Source of the DNA: Cochliopodium minus
Taxonomy: Eukaryota > Discosea > Himatismenida > Cochliopodiidae
Length of the DNA stretch: 33,516 bases
NCBI GenBank assembly: GCA_024220525.1
Contig: JAMYWO010000014.1
Coordinates: 59,014-92,529 of the forward strand
Direction: 5' to 3'
A program made the translations under genes and the position numbers. Of this stretch, positions 10,506 through 21,163 are shown piece after piece. Below the pieces are notes generated by a model. That model worked only from the letters and a program-made list of their open reading frames with translations, was not told where the DNA came from and did no database searches. Each line of letters begins with the position of its first letter. The first letter of the stretch is position 1.

Positions 10506-12492
10506 TTAAATGCTTCTCTTGTAAATCTTTTGCAACAACTTGAGGTAAACATCCTTCGGCAAATGCTTAGCACCATTAATCTGCTTGACAAGCTCCTGAT
10601 AAGAACTCTCCTCATAATCATGATAAACCTGAGACAAATTAATCTCATTGTAGATTTTCTTGACGATGGAAACAGACTTTGGATCATCTTTCCCATAATT
10701 AGCTTTTAAGAGTTCTAATTGAGAGTTATTGACTCTTTTGAGTGCTTGGACGACCAACCATCCACATTTTGCTTCTTCGATGTCACGCCCGACTTTTCCG
10801 ATCACTTCTGGGGTTCCGTAGCAATCGAGGTAGTCGTCTTGGATTTGGAAGAATTGTCCCATGGGGATCAAAATGGATTTTGCTTCGTCGAATTTCTCTT
10901 TGTCGAATTTTCCGTAATGAATTAACACAGAAGCAACAACCTTTTTAAAAAAAATAATTTAAAAAAATTTTTCAAAGAAATTTTTGAAAAAATAGAAAAG
11001 AAAGATAGAAAAGAAAAGAAAAAAATAGAATAGAAAAAAGACGAATAAGGGTTTTAAATTTTAAAAAAGATTTGTAAAAAAAATTTTTACAGGCAAATAA
11101 AAGGAATAAAAAGCAGTTTTGTATGTGACAATCTTTAAGTATCTCTCCAAAGTGTAAAGATCAAAGTCCAATCTCCCAGGAGGTTGAGAGGTGAGATCCA
11201 AAAGTTGGCCTAACTCGGTTTGGTAGATGGTTTCATTGTATAAATCGATTAAGTCGGAATAGTAGGATTCGTGGCGGAAATAAAAATACAACATTCTGTA
11301 AATGTGTGATTTAACGATGAATGAGTCGTTGATTGCAGTCAATCCCACTTTAATTCCTTTTTCACCCAAGGGCTAAATGATCAAAAATTGAAAAACAAAA
11401 AAATTTATTTTCCTTATATTCAAAATTTATTTTAAATAAAAAATCAAAAATTGAAACTTTTCAAATAGAAAAAATTTATTAATAAACTTTAAAAAAAGAA
11501 ATTCTTTGTAATTATTAAATAAATTTAAGGAAATAAAAATATTTTTTACATGTTGGGAACGGTAGTAACACTCTTTACCTCTTCTTGTGATAGAAGAATC
11601 CATGATGTCATCAGAGATCAAGAAGAAAGTTTGCATCCATTCGACAGCCCATCCCAAAACTCCTGATTTGAACTTCTCATCTTTGTTCAATGGTCTTCCC
11701 TTGAGAATTTCAAGTGTGTGTATTGCGGTCAATCCTCTGTTCAACTTCCCTCCCACAATGGTGTAATCTAACAACTTTTATTGAAAAAACAAATTGTAAT
11801 TAGATAATATTCAGAGATTAAAGATATTATCTTTGAAGATTTAAGATAATCTTTGAATACAAATTATTGAATGTGATATCTCTTTAGAAATTTATTTTCT
11901 TTGTGAATTATAAATATATTCAAAATCACATTTAATTATTTGTTGAGATATATTTAGATTGATCAAAATTGTTGAATCAAATTGATAATATCTTTCGAAT
12001 AAAAGATTATAATTCAAATTAATAATATATTTTAAGATGTTTGAAGGAAAAGTGATTTATAAATTTATATTTGGTAAGATTGAAAGATAAATAAAACTTT
12101 GTTAGTATTTCAATTAGGAATATGAGAAAATATAATGATCTTTAATCATATCGGTCCATTCCACACTCATATTATTAAATAAAATAAATAATCTCTTAAT
12201 TTTGAATATATATAACCTTTTTGATCCAATCAATAGCATAGGTTGGTTGCTCATATTTGGAGGATAATTCTTTGATGAGATCATCAACGATAGTCTCGTA
12301 GGTCTGGAGAAATTCATTAATCTCTTCTTTCTTTTTATCTTGTGCAGAGATATTGTTAGTACTTATCTCTGGGATTTCCCTTTTACCCACTGTGTTAATA
12401 AAATAAATGTTTGTTAGATATTTGTGAGTATTTAAATAGAATAAATTAATGTATTTACAAAGATGGTCAGAAATAATTGATAATCTTCTCAT
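10506..12492 (-). CDS. FPPS: Farnesyl diphosphate synthase
   Basis: Five exons, 12492-12459, 12389-12217, 11774-11550, 11372-11091 and 10940-10506, join in phase to give 382 aa. The enzyme condenses DMAPP with two IPP to make farnesyl diphosphate for sterols, dolichol, ubiquinone and prenylation. Both Asp-rich motifs are intact: DDIMD (first, with the following RRGK) and DDYLD (second). GGKLNRG and the KTA of YKTAFYSFYLP are also present. Two Phe sit at positions -5 and -4 before the first DDxxD, the eukaryotic feature that limits the product to C15. The C-terminus IYKRSI resembles the usual basic tail. The first exon (11 codons, MRRLSIISDHL) is tiny and basic; it rests on phase and splice sites only, and could be part of a targeting sequence. 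Confidence 0.93.
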
Positions 12493-12959
12493 TGGTGTAA
12501 AATAATGCGAGTATTTATTTTTCCTTTTTTATTATTTTTTTTTTTATAATCTTTCTCCAAATTTAAATAGTTTTTTAATTCAAAATATCTTTATTAATTA
12601 AAAAACTAACTTTAAAATACTTGCAGGAATTCAAAAACTTGAGATCAAGCATTATTAAATAAAGATATTTTCTACTTTTTCAAGTTAAAAAATTTTCAAG
12701 AATCATTTTAATTTTGACAAACATCATAGTATTTGGGAAGACACAAATGTCCGAGCTTTTTTGTTAAACTCAAATTAACCAAGAAAACTAAAACAAAAAT
12801 TTCTGTAATCTTAAAATAAACCAAAACTGAATTGTGATTAGATCAAATTGAAAATAAATTAAAAATAATTAAAAAATAAATATAAAAATAAATTTATTTA
12901 TAACAAATACTTGATCCATTCAAACCTAATGCATGAAAAAAAAAAAAAGAAAAAAACAT
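12493..12959. other. Intergenic, no gene seen
   Basis: A+T-rich sequence between the 5' end of the FPPS gene and the 3' end of the G alpha gene, both on the minus strand. Only very short frames are open. It should hold the G alpha 3' UTR and the FPPS promoter; no site can be named. Confidence 0.5.
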
Positions 12960-15079
12960 TTAAAAGCCACCAAGATTGATATTCATAAAAATATCTTGAA
13001 CAGCAACCCAAACGGCCTTAATATTGCTAGTATCAGTAGCACAAGTTTGATGATAGTAAATATTTCTTTGATTTTCTGAAGTATCAGTGCAGACAAGTTG
13101 ATCGTAGATGAATGCCATACCAGCGACATATTTGTCTCCATATTCTTTAAGTTGTTTTAATTCTTCTCCTCTTGCATCCTTCTTAATACTTTCTATAACT
13201 TGATCTTCATTATAATCCTAAATAAAAAATTAATTCAATAATAACAAATTTGTGACGTTAAAAGAATTATTTTTGCTTCTATTTTTTTTTTTTACCTCGA
13301 ATGCAACAGATAATGGAAATTTTTGAATTTTTTCATGGAACAAATCCTTTTTATTGAGAAAGAGAATGATGTTTGTATTTGCAAACCAACGATCTAAAAT
13401 TTCGAAAAAAAATTTATTGAAGAGATGAAATATAAGTTAAATTAATAATTGATTCATTAATAAATTAATAATTAATAATTTATTATTTTTTTTTTTTTTC
13501 TTACTGTTAATAATATCTCCAAATAGTTTGAGAGATTCATGCATACGATTAGTTTCCGAATCCTCTTCCAAAACTTGATTATATTCAGATGCTGCAACAA
13601 CGAAAATGATAGCAGTGACATCTAAATTTTGAAGGAATATATTTAACAAAAAATTATATCAATAAAATGGCGGTAAAGAAAATTTTTGAAGGGAATAGAA
13701 TTATAAAAGTCAATAACAAAAATATTTGATTGATATTTTAAAAAACAATTTAATTTTTAGAATGAAGAAAGAATTGAGAAAAATAAGAAAAATCAGAAAG
13801 TGACAATCAAAATATAAAATTAAATTCTTGAATAAGGGAAGAAATGGGATTGAATAAAAATAATATTAAATAAATATTAAATAAATTCCTTATAATAAAT
13901 TATCCTTTCTTGAATAAAAATTTATATATATTTTTTTTTATATTACCTTGAAAGCAATGAATCCATTTTTTACGCTCATTTCTTTGTCCACCCACATCCA
14001 CCATTCTCACTTCCAATGTTTTTGAATTTTTCTCTCCAATAGCAAAAACAGTTTCAGTGATACCAGTGGTTTTGGCTCTCACATTCAAAATATCATCGAC
14101 ATTGGGAACATAATTTTTGGTGATGATTCTTTCAAGATTTGCAAAGAAACTTGAATAGAAAGGAAATGAGATGTTATTTGATGAAAATTAATTGTCAGAA
14201 TAAATTATTTTGCAAATTATAATTTATAGCGTTATTATGAGCAAATTATATGATAATATAAGCATTTTATGTTTTTAAAATCATTTATTTTCTTACTATC
14301 CACAACAATCATCGAGCTGATATTCATTTGATCTTTCATATGTTTTTTTGATTGCTTCATCCTTCCATAATCCTATTATTCCTGAGCCTCTTTCTTGTGT
14401 CAATTCAACATCACTTAATTGAATCGCCAAATTTCTCAATTCCTCTGCTGCAGTCTAAATGAAAATGGATTTAAAATTAGAAATATGAGAAATTGCTTAT
14501 TGAGCTAAAAATATAAGAATTGTATTTCAAGATCTTTATATATTAATTATTATATTCGTTATATATATAATATTTTTTTTTTAACCTCATTCTTTTCAGA
14601 TATTTGATAATCGTATTTATCAGTTTGTTCTACTAAAGTTTTCATATTTTTGATTATATTTAAATAGACCAGTTCTGTATAAACTGATCTTTCTTTCTCT
14701 TCCGTGTATCCATCCAGAAACATGATTCTCATTTGTTTGGCAAGAGTACTTTTACCTGAAGCTCCAGTACCTAAAATGTACAATTATTCAATAAAAAATT
14801 GAAATTATAAAAAGATTTTGAGTGTATAAAAAAGTAACATTGAGTTCAAAATTATAAGAATAAAAAAATTTTTTTTTTTTTGATGAACATTTATGAAATT
14901 ATTCTCATTTTATTCTCTTTTATCATCTATATATGATCATTCAATTTATTAAACCTACCCAACAACAATAATTTAACTTCTTTCTCCATCTTCTTTTTCC
15001 CTTCTCTAATTATTTGTTCTGATTTTTCATTTGCATCCAATTGTTCAGGACTTCCTTGAACACTCCCTCCACAACCCAT
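12960..15079 (-). CDS. Heterotrimeric G-protein alpha subunit
   Basis: Seven exons, 15079-14959, 14770-14586, 14454-14297, 14149-13947, 13621-13505, 13393-13296 and 13217-12960, agree in phase and give 379 aa. The N-terminus MGCGGS suits N-myristoylation at Gly2 and palmitoylation at Cys3. The nucleotide-binding motifs are in order: P-loop GTGASGKST, switch [12 protein letters not shown] with the catalytic Arg, switch [18 protein letters not shown] with the catalytic Gln, NKKD, and TCATDT. The C-terminus ends ...NINLGGF, with no Cys at -4, so it lacks the usual pertussis-toxin acceptor. The P-loop has Ala where nearly all G alphas have Glu (GxGESGKST). Otherwise it should be a functional switch that couples a receptor to effectors at the plasma membrane; the receptor class is unknown. 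Confidence 0.95.
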
Positions 15080-15890
15080 TTATTTATATATTTCTCTTTT
15101 TTTTTTATTTTTTTTTTAGTTTTGAGAATTTAATATTATTTAGTGAAAATCAAAAATTTTTTTTTTTTTTAATTTGAAAATGATGGTAAAAAAATTTAGC
15201 CTTGGTTAATGATTTTTAAACTAATGATGAGATGGAATTTGAAAATTAAATCAAAAATTTTTGAAAATCATCTTTACATTTGTTTCAATCATTTAAAACT
15301 TTGTTGTTTAAAAAATCAGATCAATTTATCAAATCAATCAACATTGGGACTAAATTTGAGGAATATAAAATTGAATTTGCTTTTAAAAATCTTTCTTTGA
15401 TTATTTATATAATGAAATTTCAAATTAAATAAATAAAATAAAAAAAAAAAAAATTAAAAATGGAAAATTTACAACTTGATCTAGAAAAAATTAGAAAAAG
15501 AATTGTTATCTCCATCACTGCCAAAATTGGTTTATGAATTTCAATCAAAGAAGACAAAATAAAAATGCAAAATGGAATTTGAATGTCAATAAATTCAATT
15601 ACTTATAAGATTATACCATTTTAATCTATTAGTATCAGTTTTCATCGAAGACTCTTAATTGGGCTTAAAACCCAAACACCACTATCATTTTTTAATATTA
15701 ATATTTTTTTAAAGAAGCTTTTATTTCTCTTTAAATTGATTTTGCTTCAAAAAGATTTTTATTCTATCAATTAGTTTTTAAATGATGTTTGTGAGCCAAA
15801 ACAAGGCTATAAAAAATAAATAAAAAAAAATTGTTTGAAATTTTTTACCTTTCTCAAATACAAAATTTAATATCTTGAAATAATTGATTT
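15080..15890. other. Intergenic, divergent promoter region between G alpha and EVH1 genes
   Basis: About 810 bases separate two start codons that point away from each other. Small frames exist (15209-15400; ATG at 15460 with 25 codons), but none shows a motif or joins in phase with the EVH1 exons. Several A and T tracts are present. I see no RNA gene. Confidence 0.5.
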
Positions 15891-16873
15891 ATGGAGTATG
15901 TATAATCCTTAAATGATCATTATCTTCTTTTCATATTAATACATTTAAAATTTTTTAATTACAGCAAATCTGAAAGAACCCTATTCATTTCGACAACCAC
16001 AAATATATACAATTATAATAAAGTAGAGAAACAATGGTCCAAGGTTGCAGAGGTATCTCTTTATATTTCTCGATTATTTCTTCAATAAAGGATATTTTCT
16101 TGAAAAAAGGGTGCGACAACATATATATTGTATCATTATGAAGAACAAATTTATAGAATAGCTTCTGCATCAACCAAGAATCCTGTAAAATACAAAATAT
16201 TTTTTTTTCCTCTGAATGATAATTAATAGTATATGTGAATATAAAAATCATTAAATTGAAATGGAATTTATTGAACCAATATCTTCATAAACATAATAAA
16301 ATCATAATAATTTTTTTTTATTTTTATTTTATAGTCTTTAATGAATTCACAAATACACCTTGATCTCGTTTTTTCCCGAAACAAAAAATTTTTTCAATGG
16401 AAAGATACTGGATACACATTTGGCATAAGTTTCTCTAACGAAATCAAAGCAAAAAAGTTTGAAGACATTGTAAAACTGGTCATTGAAAAAATGTGTAAAA
16501 AAAAAAATAAACAAGAAATTATTTATTTTAATTTTAATTTTTTATCAATTTTTTATTTTTAGCGAATGGTGGATCTTCCATTTCACATGACGAAGACATA
16601 GAAACAAGTTCTGGAAAAAGAAAAAACTACGAAATAAACGATCTTGACAGTCTCGAGTCAGAAGAAGAACAGTTCCCCAACAAAGAAACAAGGTGTTCCA
16701 CTTGTGGTCAGGCTAAGTTCCATCTTTTGCTGAGACAAGTTCGTGACGGAAAAGTCGATGAAATCCCTTTGTTGTTACCTTTGTTGGACGCAACCCACAA
16801 AATATGCACTCCTTGCTTTCTTCTTAATCTTAGAAAAAATTACAATATTTTACCTATGCCAAAATCCAAATAA
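15891..16873 (+). CDS. EVH1 (WH1) domain protein with two CxxC pairs
   Basis: Five exons, 15891-15895 (ATGGA, then donor GTATGT), 15965-16052, 16110-16184, 16335-16494 and 16563-16873, join in phase to give 212 aa. Residues ~3-105 follow the EVH1 fold: RTLFISTTTNIYNYN, QWSKVAEGATTYILYHYEE, IYRIAS, LDLVFSRNKKFFQWKD, YTFGISFSNEIKAKKFE. This matches the family pattern of VYxYD, KWxxxG, FHQWxD and YGLxF. EVH1 domains bind proline-rich ligands in actin regulators (Ena/VASP, WASP, Homer, SPRED). The C-terminal part has an acidic stretch, then CSTCGQ, 34 residues, and CTPC, which could bind one zinc. The first exon is only 5 bases and is inferred from phase and the strong donor. The gene lies opposite a misleading 88-codon minus-strand frame. 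Confidence 0.75.
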
Positions 16874-16978
16874 TCCAAAAAAAAAAGTAAAAAATTGTTA
16901 TTAAAGTGTATTTTTATTTCAAAAAATTTTTTTTTTAATTTTTATTTTTTTTTTTTCAAAACAAAAATTTTTATTTTG

Positions 16979-18819
16979 TCAAATTTTGGATTGAGAGTTG
17001 ATGAATTTATCGTAGTTGGTTATGACAGATTGGGTCATGTTGGGATGGTTGGAACAGTGGGTAACTAGGGAGTAGCTTAATGAGAGGAACTTTTCTCCTG
17101 CAGTTTTGTTGTCCAAGTTTATAAACTTTACTCCTTTGTTCCAAGAAGACAAACAAAACCACAATGCAATGTTATCATCCATTGGAGAAACTTCTCTTTT
17201 TTTAAGGAAAAGTTGTGCACGCTAAATGAATTAAAAATTTAAAAAAATTAGAAAATTAAAAAATTGTAAATATTTTACTTTGTAATCTTCTAACAAAGAA
17301 AGGTCATTTGATAATTTCTCTTTTATGGAAATGATGGATTGAAGGATTTTGAGGGATTGCTCATTATCGGAATCAGAGAGGTAAAGAGCTTTCTCTAAAA
17401 CGTTGATAGAAATGTCATGTTGCCTGTTGATTTGCAACAAGTGGGAAAGGCGAAGAAGAAGGGAGACCTTGAGAGAAGACTCTGAAAAGGAAATGAAGTG
17501 AGGCTCCTCCTTCTCCAAAACTTCCAAGATGAGTTGCTTAGGTGACATCAACAAAATGTGAACTTTCAACTGAAAGAACCAAAGAAAGTAAGAAACGTTG
17601 TGATCAACACTTAAATTGTCAAATTGAATATTTTCACTGACATTTTTTGAAGGCGAATTTTTGTTGGCGGAGAGTTTAAAAATTTGTTCAAGTTGTAAAG
17701 TGATTTGTTTACAAACTTCGATGTTTTTGAGGGAGTTTTTTAGAATGAGTTTGTCGACAACGTTGGGCGAATCCAAAGAAATGAGAACGCACATCAAAAT
17801 GCACTTTTGTTTCATGATGAGGAAAGAAAAGTCACCCTCGATCATCTCGCACAAAGAAAAGCAATTCTCAAAAAGAGAAACAAGCAACTTCTCACTGTAA
17901 AAACCATTTTGTTTGTTTTGTTTAAACAAAGAAACGGTTTCGTTCCAAACAACAGAAGCAATCCACTTTAGATCATTGATGTCTGCGTACATTTTTAATT
18001 GTCCGTAGTTACTTAAGAAATTATTGATTTTTTGAGAGAGGAGGAGAATTTCGGGAAGGTTTTTGTTGGGTTGCAACGTTTCCAATTTTAGAAGCACCCT
18101 CGTTATTTGTCCCACGTAATACACATCTTCCATGTTGTTTTTTTCGAGGTGTGTTAGAAGTGAGGTGAATGCTTTTTTGGAGATATCGTACCTTTTAAAA
18201 ATTGTAACATGAAGATAAATTTAGCAATATAAAAAGTGTAACATTAAATTAAAAATATAATTACTAAATAATAAAGTAATCAAAAATTAATAAAAATGAA
18301 AATATATAATAAATAGAAAATTAAAAAAAAAATGTAAATAAATAAAAGAATTTAAAATAAATAAGTAAAAATAAAAGTTAAAAGAAAATAAGTAAGTAAA
18401 AAGAAAATGAAATTAAAAATAAAATAAAAAAATAAAAAAATAAAAAAATAAAAAAATAAAAAAATAAAAAATTAAAAAATAAAAAAAATAAAAAAATAAA
18501 AAAATAAAAAATTAAAAAATTATTAATAAAAAATATTTTGAAATAATTTTTTACATTTGGCTTTGAAAAGCTTCGTATGCGATGTTGTCAATGTAATGAG
18601 GGAAGTTTTTAACCAAAGAAAGATGACAAAGTTTCTCGATAAAAGAAGAAGTTTTCTCTTCGTTTTTGTTGGACAAGTAGTATTTGCAGAGGAGGAAGAT
18701 GGTTTCCAAGTTTGTTTGGTCGTGACTTTGAGCCAACAAAAGAGATTTCTCCAAGTTTTCTTTGTAAATCATTTTTTTCTCTTCTTTTTCTTCTTTGGAC
18801 AACAACTTTTGGTAAACAC
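16979..18819 (-). CDS. SPO22/ZIP4/TEX11-like protein, 5' end missing
   Basis: Three exons are visible, 18819-18555, 18191-17279 and 17221-16979 (stop), in consistent phase and covering ~473 aa of the C-terminal part. The protein is entirely helical in appearance, like a TPR array. Two segments resemble the Trp-rich repeats of the SPO22/ZIP4/TEX11 family: DLKWIASVVWNETVSLF and, near the C-terminus, ALWFCLSSWNKGVKF followed by a C-terminal ~45-residue helix pair. That family promotes meiotic crossover formation through the ZMM/synaptonemal pathway. The first visible exon begins with a partial codon, so at least one upstream exon is needed; it would lie beyond the A+T-rich stretch ending in the N at 19060. 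The assignment is by eye; a generic TPR/TPR-like protein is the alternative. Confidence 0.55.
18415..18535. repeat. A-rich (AAAAAAT)n low-complexity tract in intron
   Basis: Units of A5-6 followed by T repeat many times within the 18192-18554 intron of the SPO22-like gene. It is simple-sequence expansion without coding potential. Confidence 0.85.
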
Positions 18820-19059
18820 CTTTTTCAAAAAAAAAAATTAATTTTTTTTATCAATTTATTAATTTATTTATTTATTTATTATTTTTACTTTTTATTTATT
18901 TTTTATTTCCAATTTTTAATTTTGAATTTTTTTTTATTTTTTATTTTGGTAATAGGTAAGAAATTTTTTTTTTAATAATTTATTATTATTATTTATTATT
19001 TATTATTTATTATTTATTATTTATTATTTATTATTTATTATTTATTATTTATTATTTAT
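18820..19059. repeat. A+T-rich intron or 5' flank ending in (TTATTATTTA)n
   Basis: This stretch upstream of the first visible SPO22-like exon is T-rich and ends in a TTATTATTTA-type microsatellite from ~18978 to the N at 19060. Such a repeat is a usual reason for a contig to stop. No coding exon is seen in it. Confidence 0.7.
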
Positions 19060-19060
19060 N
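19060..19060. other. Assembly gap (single N)
   Basis: A lone N within the microsatellite marks a contig join of unknown size. The 5' exons of the SPO22-like gene should lie in or beyond it. Confidence 0.9.
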
Positions 19061-19153
19061 TTTTGTATCACAACATTTTATAACTTTCAAATTAACAATA
19101 GATACACTCCCTTTGTTGGATATTCAACAATAGACAAATATTTATTATATCAA
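19061..19153 (+). other. Possible plus-strand exon fragment at contig edge
   Basis: From the first base after the N, one plus frame is open for 31 codons (FCITTFYNFQINNRYTPF, then VGYSTIDKYLLYQ) up to a textbook donor, CAA|GTAAGT. No family is recognised. Both flanking genes are on the minus strand and neither gains from this sequence. It may be the end of an exon of an unrelated gene into whose intron the retroelement inserted. It is short, so chance is possible. Confidence 0.3.
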
Positions 19154-19190
19154 GTAAGTGGCATTATTTTTTTATAAAAAGAATTTTTTT

Positions 19191-19234
19191 AATCAAAGAT
19201 CAAAGAGAAAGAATTTCTTTCCAGATCTTTGATT
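19191..19234. repeat. 11-bp inverted repeat abutting the 5' LTR
   Basis: AATCAAAGATC at 19191-19201 and its exact reverse complement GATCTTTGATT at 19224-19234 enclose a loop that is itself nearly palindromic (GAAAGAATTTCTTTC). The right arm ends at the base before the LTR begins. It could be a host hairpin or an insertion-site feature. Confidence 0.6.
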
Positions 19235-19411
19235 TGTAGTTGTATTGGGATTAGATCAACATAATCTTCACAGAAGCATTAATTAATCATTTAATAGAAA
19301 TTTCATTTAAACATTTCTCTGAAAAATATTTTAATTATTGTTTAAAAGAAAAGAAAACATAGTTAAATAATAAATAAAAAACAAAATTAAAGAATAAATA
19401 AGAGTATTGTT
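19235..19411 (+). repeat. 5' LTR
   Basis: The repeat begins TGTAGTTGTATTGGGATTAG and ends with the 77-base tail shared by all three copies. Compared with the 3' LTR it has ~28 extra bases in the middle (near 19290-19318) and lacks one A near 19258. Such differences mean either an old insertion or recombined copies. Confidence 0.85.
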
Positions 19412-19453
19412 GATCATGATATTTCAATAGAAAAAGAAGGATTAACTTTTTAG

Positions 19454-20908
19454 AAAGATAATGGACCTTTAAAACCACCAGAGTTACGAGGAAACTATGA
19501 GGATAGCTGGAAATCTTATTGTATTTCTTTGTTGAATAATGAGATAACACCCGAATATCTGATGGTTGATGAACTAAAACCAATGAGACATAGCGTTGAA
19601 ATTAACTTGAAGTACATGATTTTGAAGAATGGTTATTTGTATCGCAAGGAACCAAACACTGACAAGAGATTCAATTTTGGTCTTAGAGCTTATGTTGATT
19701 TAGATAAAAGATACGGAAAGTTCTTGTTAGCTCACAATGAAAATGGACATCAGAGTTACGAATATGTAATGAACCGTTTGTTTGCTTTTTGGTGGCCTGG
19801 TATGTCGAATGATATTAAAAATGCTATTTCTGGATGTTACGTTTGTCAAATCAAAAATCCTCAAAAATGATTCGAGAAAGAAATTTACACTTTGCCAACT
19901 TATTCTGCGTTTACTTGTGGTCATATTGACTTGATGGGAAAGCTTCCTGGAGCCTATTCTTATTTGTTTGTCTACACTGATCATAGTACTAAATACACCA
20001 TAGCCAGACCTATAAAAAGAAAGAATGCAAAGACAATTTCCAAAATATTAGAACAGTTGTTGTATGAAGTTGGATATTTTCCATTGATTGTAATTGATCA
20101 AGGATCTGAATTTTGTAATGATTTAGTTAAAGCTGTTACTGCAAGATGTGGAATCACAATTAGGACAACTTCTGTAAACCATTCAAGTGCAAATGGAATT
20201 GTTGAAAGAAAAAATAATATTTTGATGAATATGTTGAAACCTTACGTTTTCGAAAAACATGAAGATTGGTACAAATATGTAAGTCACGTTTGTTTTTCGA
20301 TGAATACTTATATCCCAAGAGGTATGCAACATAGTGCTTTTGAATTGAGATTTGGGTATCGTGCTTTCGACAAAGTGGACTTTAACGAAGATGTTGAATT
20401 TGTTACATCAAAGAAGTATGAAACTGATTTGTATAAAAGATTGAAAACTCTTCAAGAAAACAGAGACAGGAATGCTCTTTTGGAGTACAGAGTTAGACAA
20501 CAAAACAGAAAAATAATTGAAAATCAGAAATGGAAGATTGGTGATCTTGTTTTGGCAAAATTAAAAAAGTACAAAGAAAATTCTGCAAAGAAAATGTTTG
20601 AAAACCAAACTGGACCATTTGAAATAATTGAAGTAAATCAAGGATCTGCAGTTATTAAGGACTTGGAAACTGGAGAAGTGAAGAAAGGAGTTTCAATTTA
20701 CAAACTTACACCTTTCAGACAAGAAACTATCAATCCAAACATGCCAAAAGTTATTCCAGAAAATACAATCGTTCCAAAGAAGATCGTTGAAGAGAAAGAA
20801 ATAATTGTCAAAGATACTGGTAGAAAATACATGGAATACAAAGTGATTGGAAAGAATATTTATGGAATGGAGGAATTTGAATATTGGCCTGAAGATGAAT
20901 TTGAATGA
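19454..20908 (+). pseudogene. Retroelement integrase with in-frame stop
   Basis: One reading frame runs from just after a TAG at 19451 to the stop at 20908 and is broken by a single TGA at 19868-19870. Upstream of the break is the zinc finger (H-x4-H, then 28 residues, C-x2-C; FAFWWPGM lies inside it). Downstream is the catalytic core: HIDLMG supplies the first Asp, VIDQGSEF the second and GIVERKNN the Glu, with 35 residues between the last two. The C-terminal part contains WKIGDLVLAKLKK and GPFEIIEVNQG (GPY/F module), then a charged tail; no chromodomain is seen. The stop falls between finger and core. Since the core is otherwise intact, the break may be recent or a sequencing error. Confidence 0.85.
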
Positions 20909-21144
20909 ATACACACATTTATTGATTGATTGGAAGAAAAAGATGGAAAAATGGAATAGTAAGAAAATTGATAATGATGATAAGAAGCGTAGAGTTATCA
21001 AAATCATTGAACATAAAAAAGAGAATGATGTTTTTTTGTTTTTATGTGTTGTATGTGTGAACAAAAAACTTGTTGAAAGAGGAGAATATTTACAATAAGA
21101 AGAAACTTCAAGAATATAAAGAAACTGGAAATTTTGATTTGGGA

Positions 21145-21163
21145 AATCAAAATTTGGGGGGAT
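21145..21163 (+). other. Polypurine tract of the retroelement
   Basis: AAATCAAAATTTGGGGGGAT lies immediately 5' of the second LTR. A purine run with several G directly upstream of the 3' LTR is the expected primer for plus-strand DNA synthesis in LTR elements, and it fixes the boundary at 21164. Confidence 0.7.

Noticed and set aside
12114-12317. Minus-strand 67-codon frame overlapping FPPS exon 2
   Set aside because: It is out of frame with FPPS exon 2, which has family residues, and the rest lies in the long FPPS intron.
15985-16251. 88-codon minus-strand frame with HPFF and other kinase-like scraps
   Set aside because: The plus strand over the same bases encodes EVH1 strands in three phase-matched exons with good splice sites; the minus frame has no supporting neighbour exon.
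19412-19430. Primer-binding site just after the 5' LTR
   Set aside because: The bases following the LTR (GATCATGATATTTC) do not obviously match the 3' end of a tRNA, so no site is called.
19727-19984. Minus-strand frame across the integrase
   Set aside because: The plus strand carries clear zinc-finger and DD35E motifs; the minus frame is a shadow.
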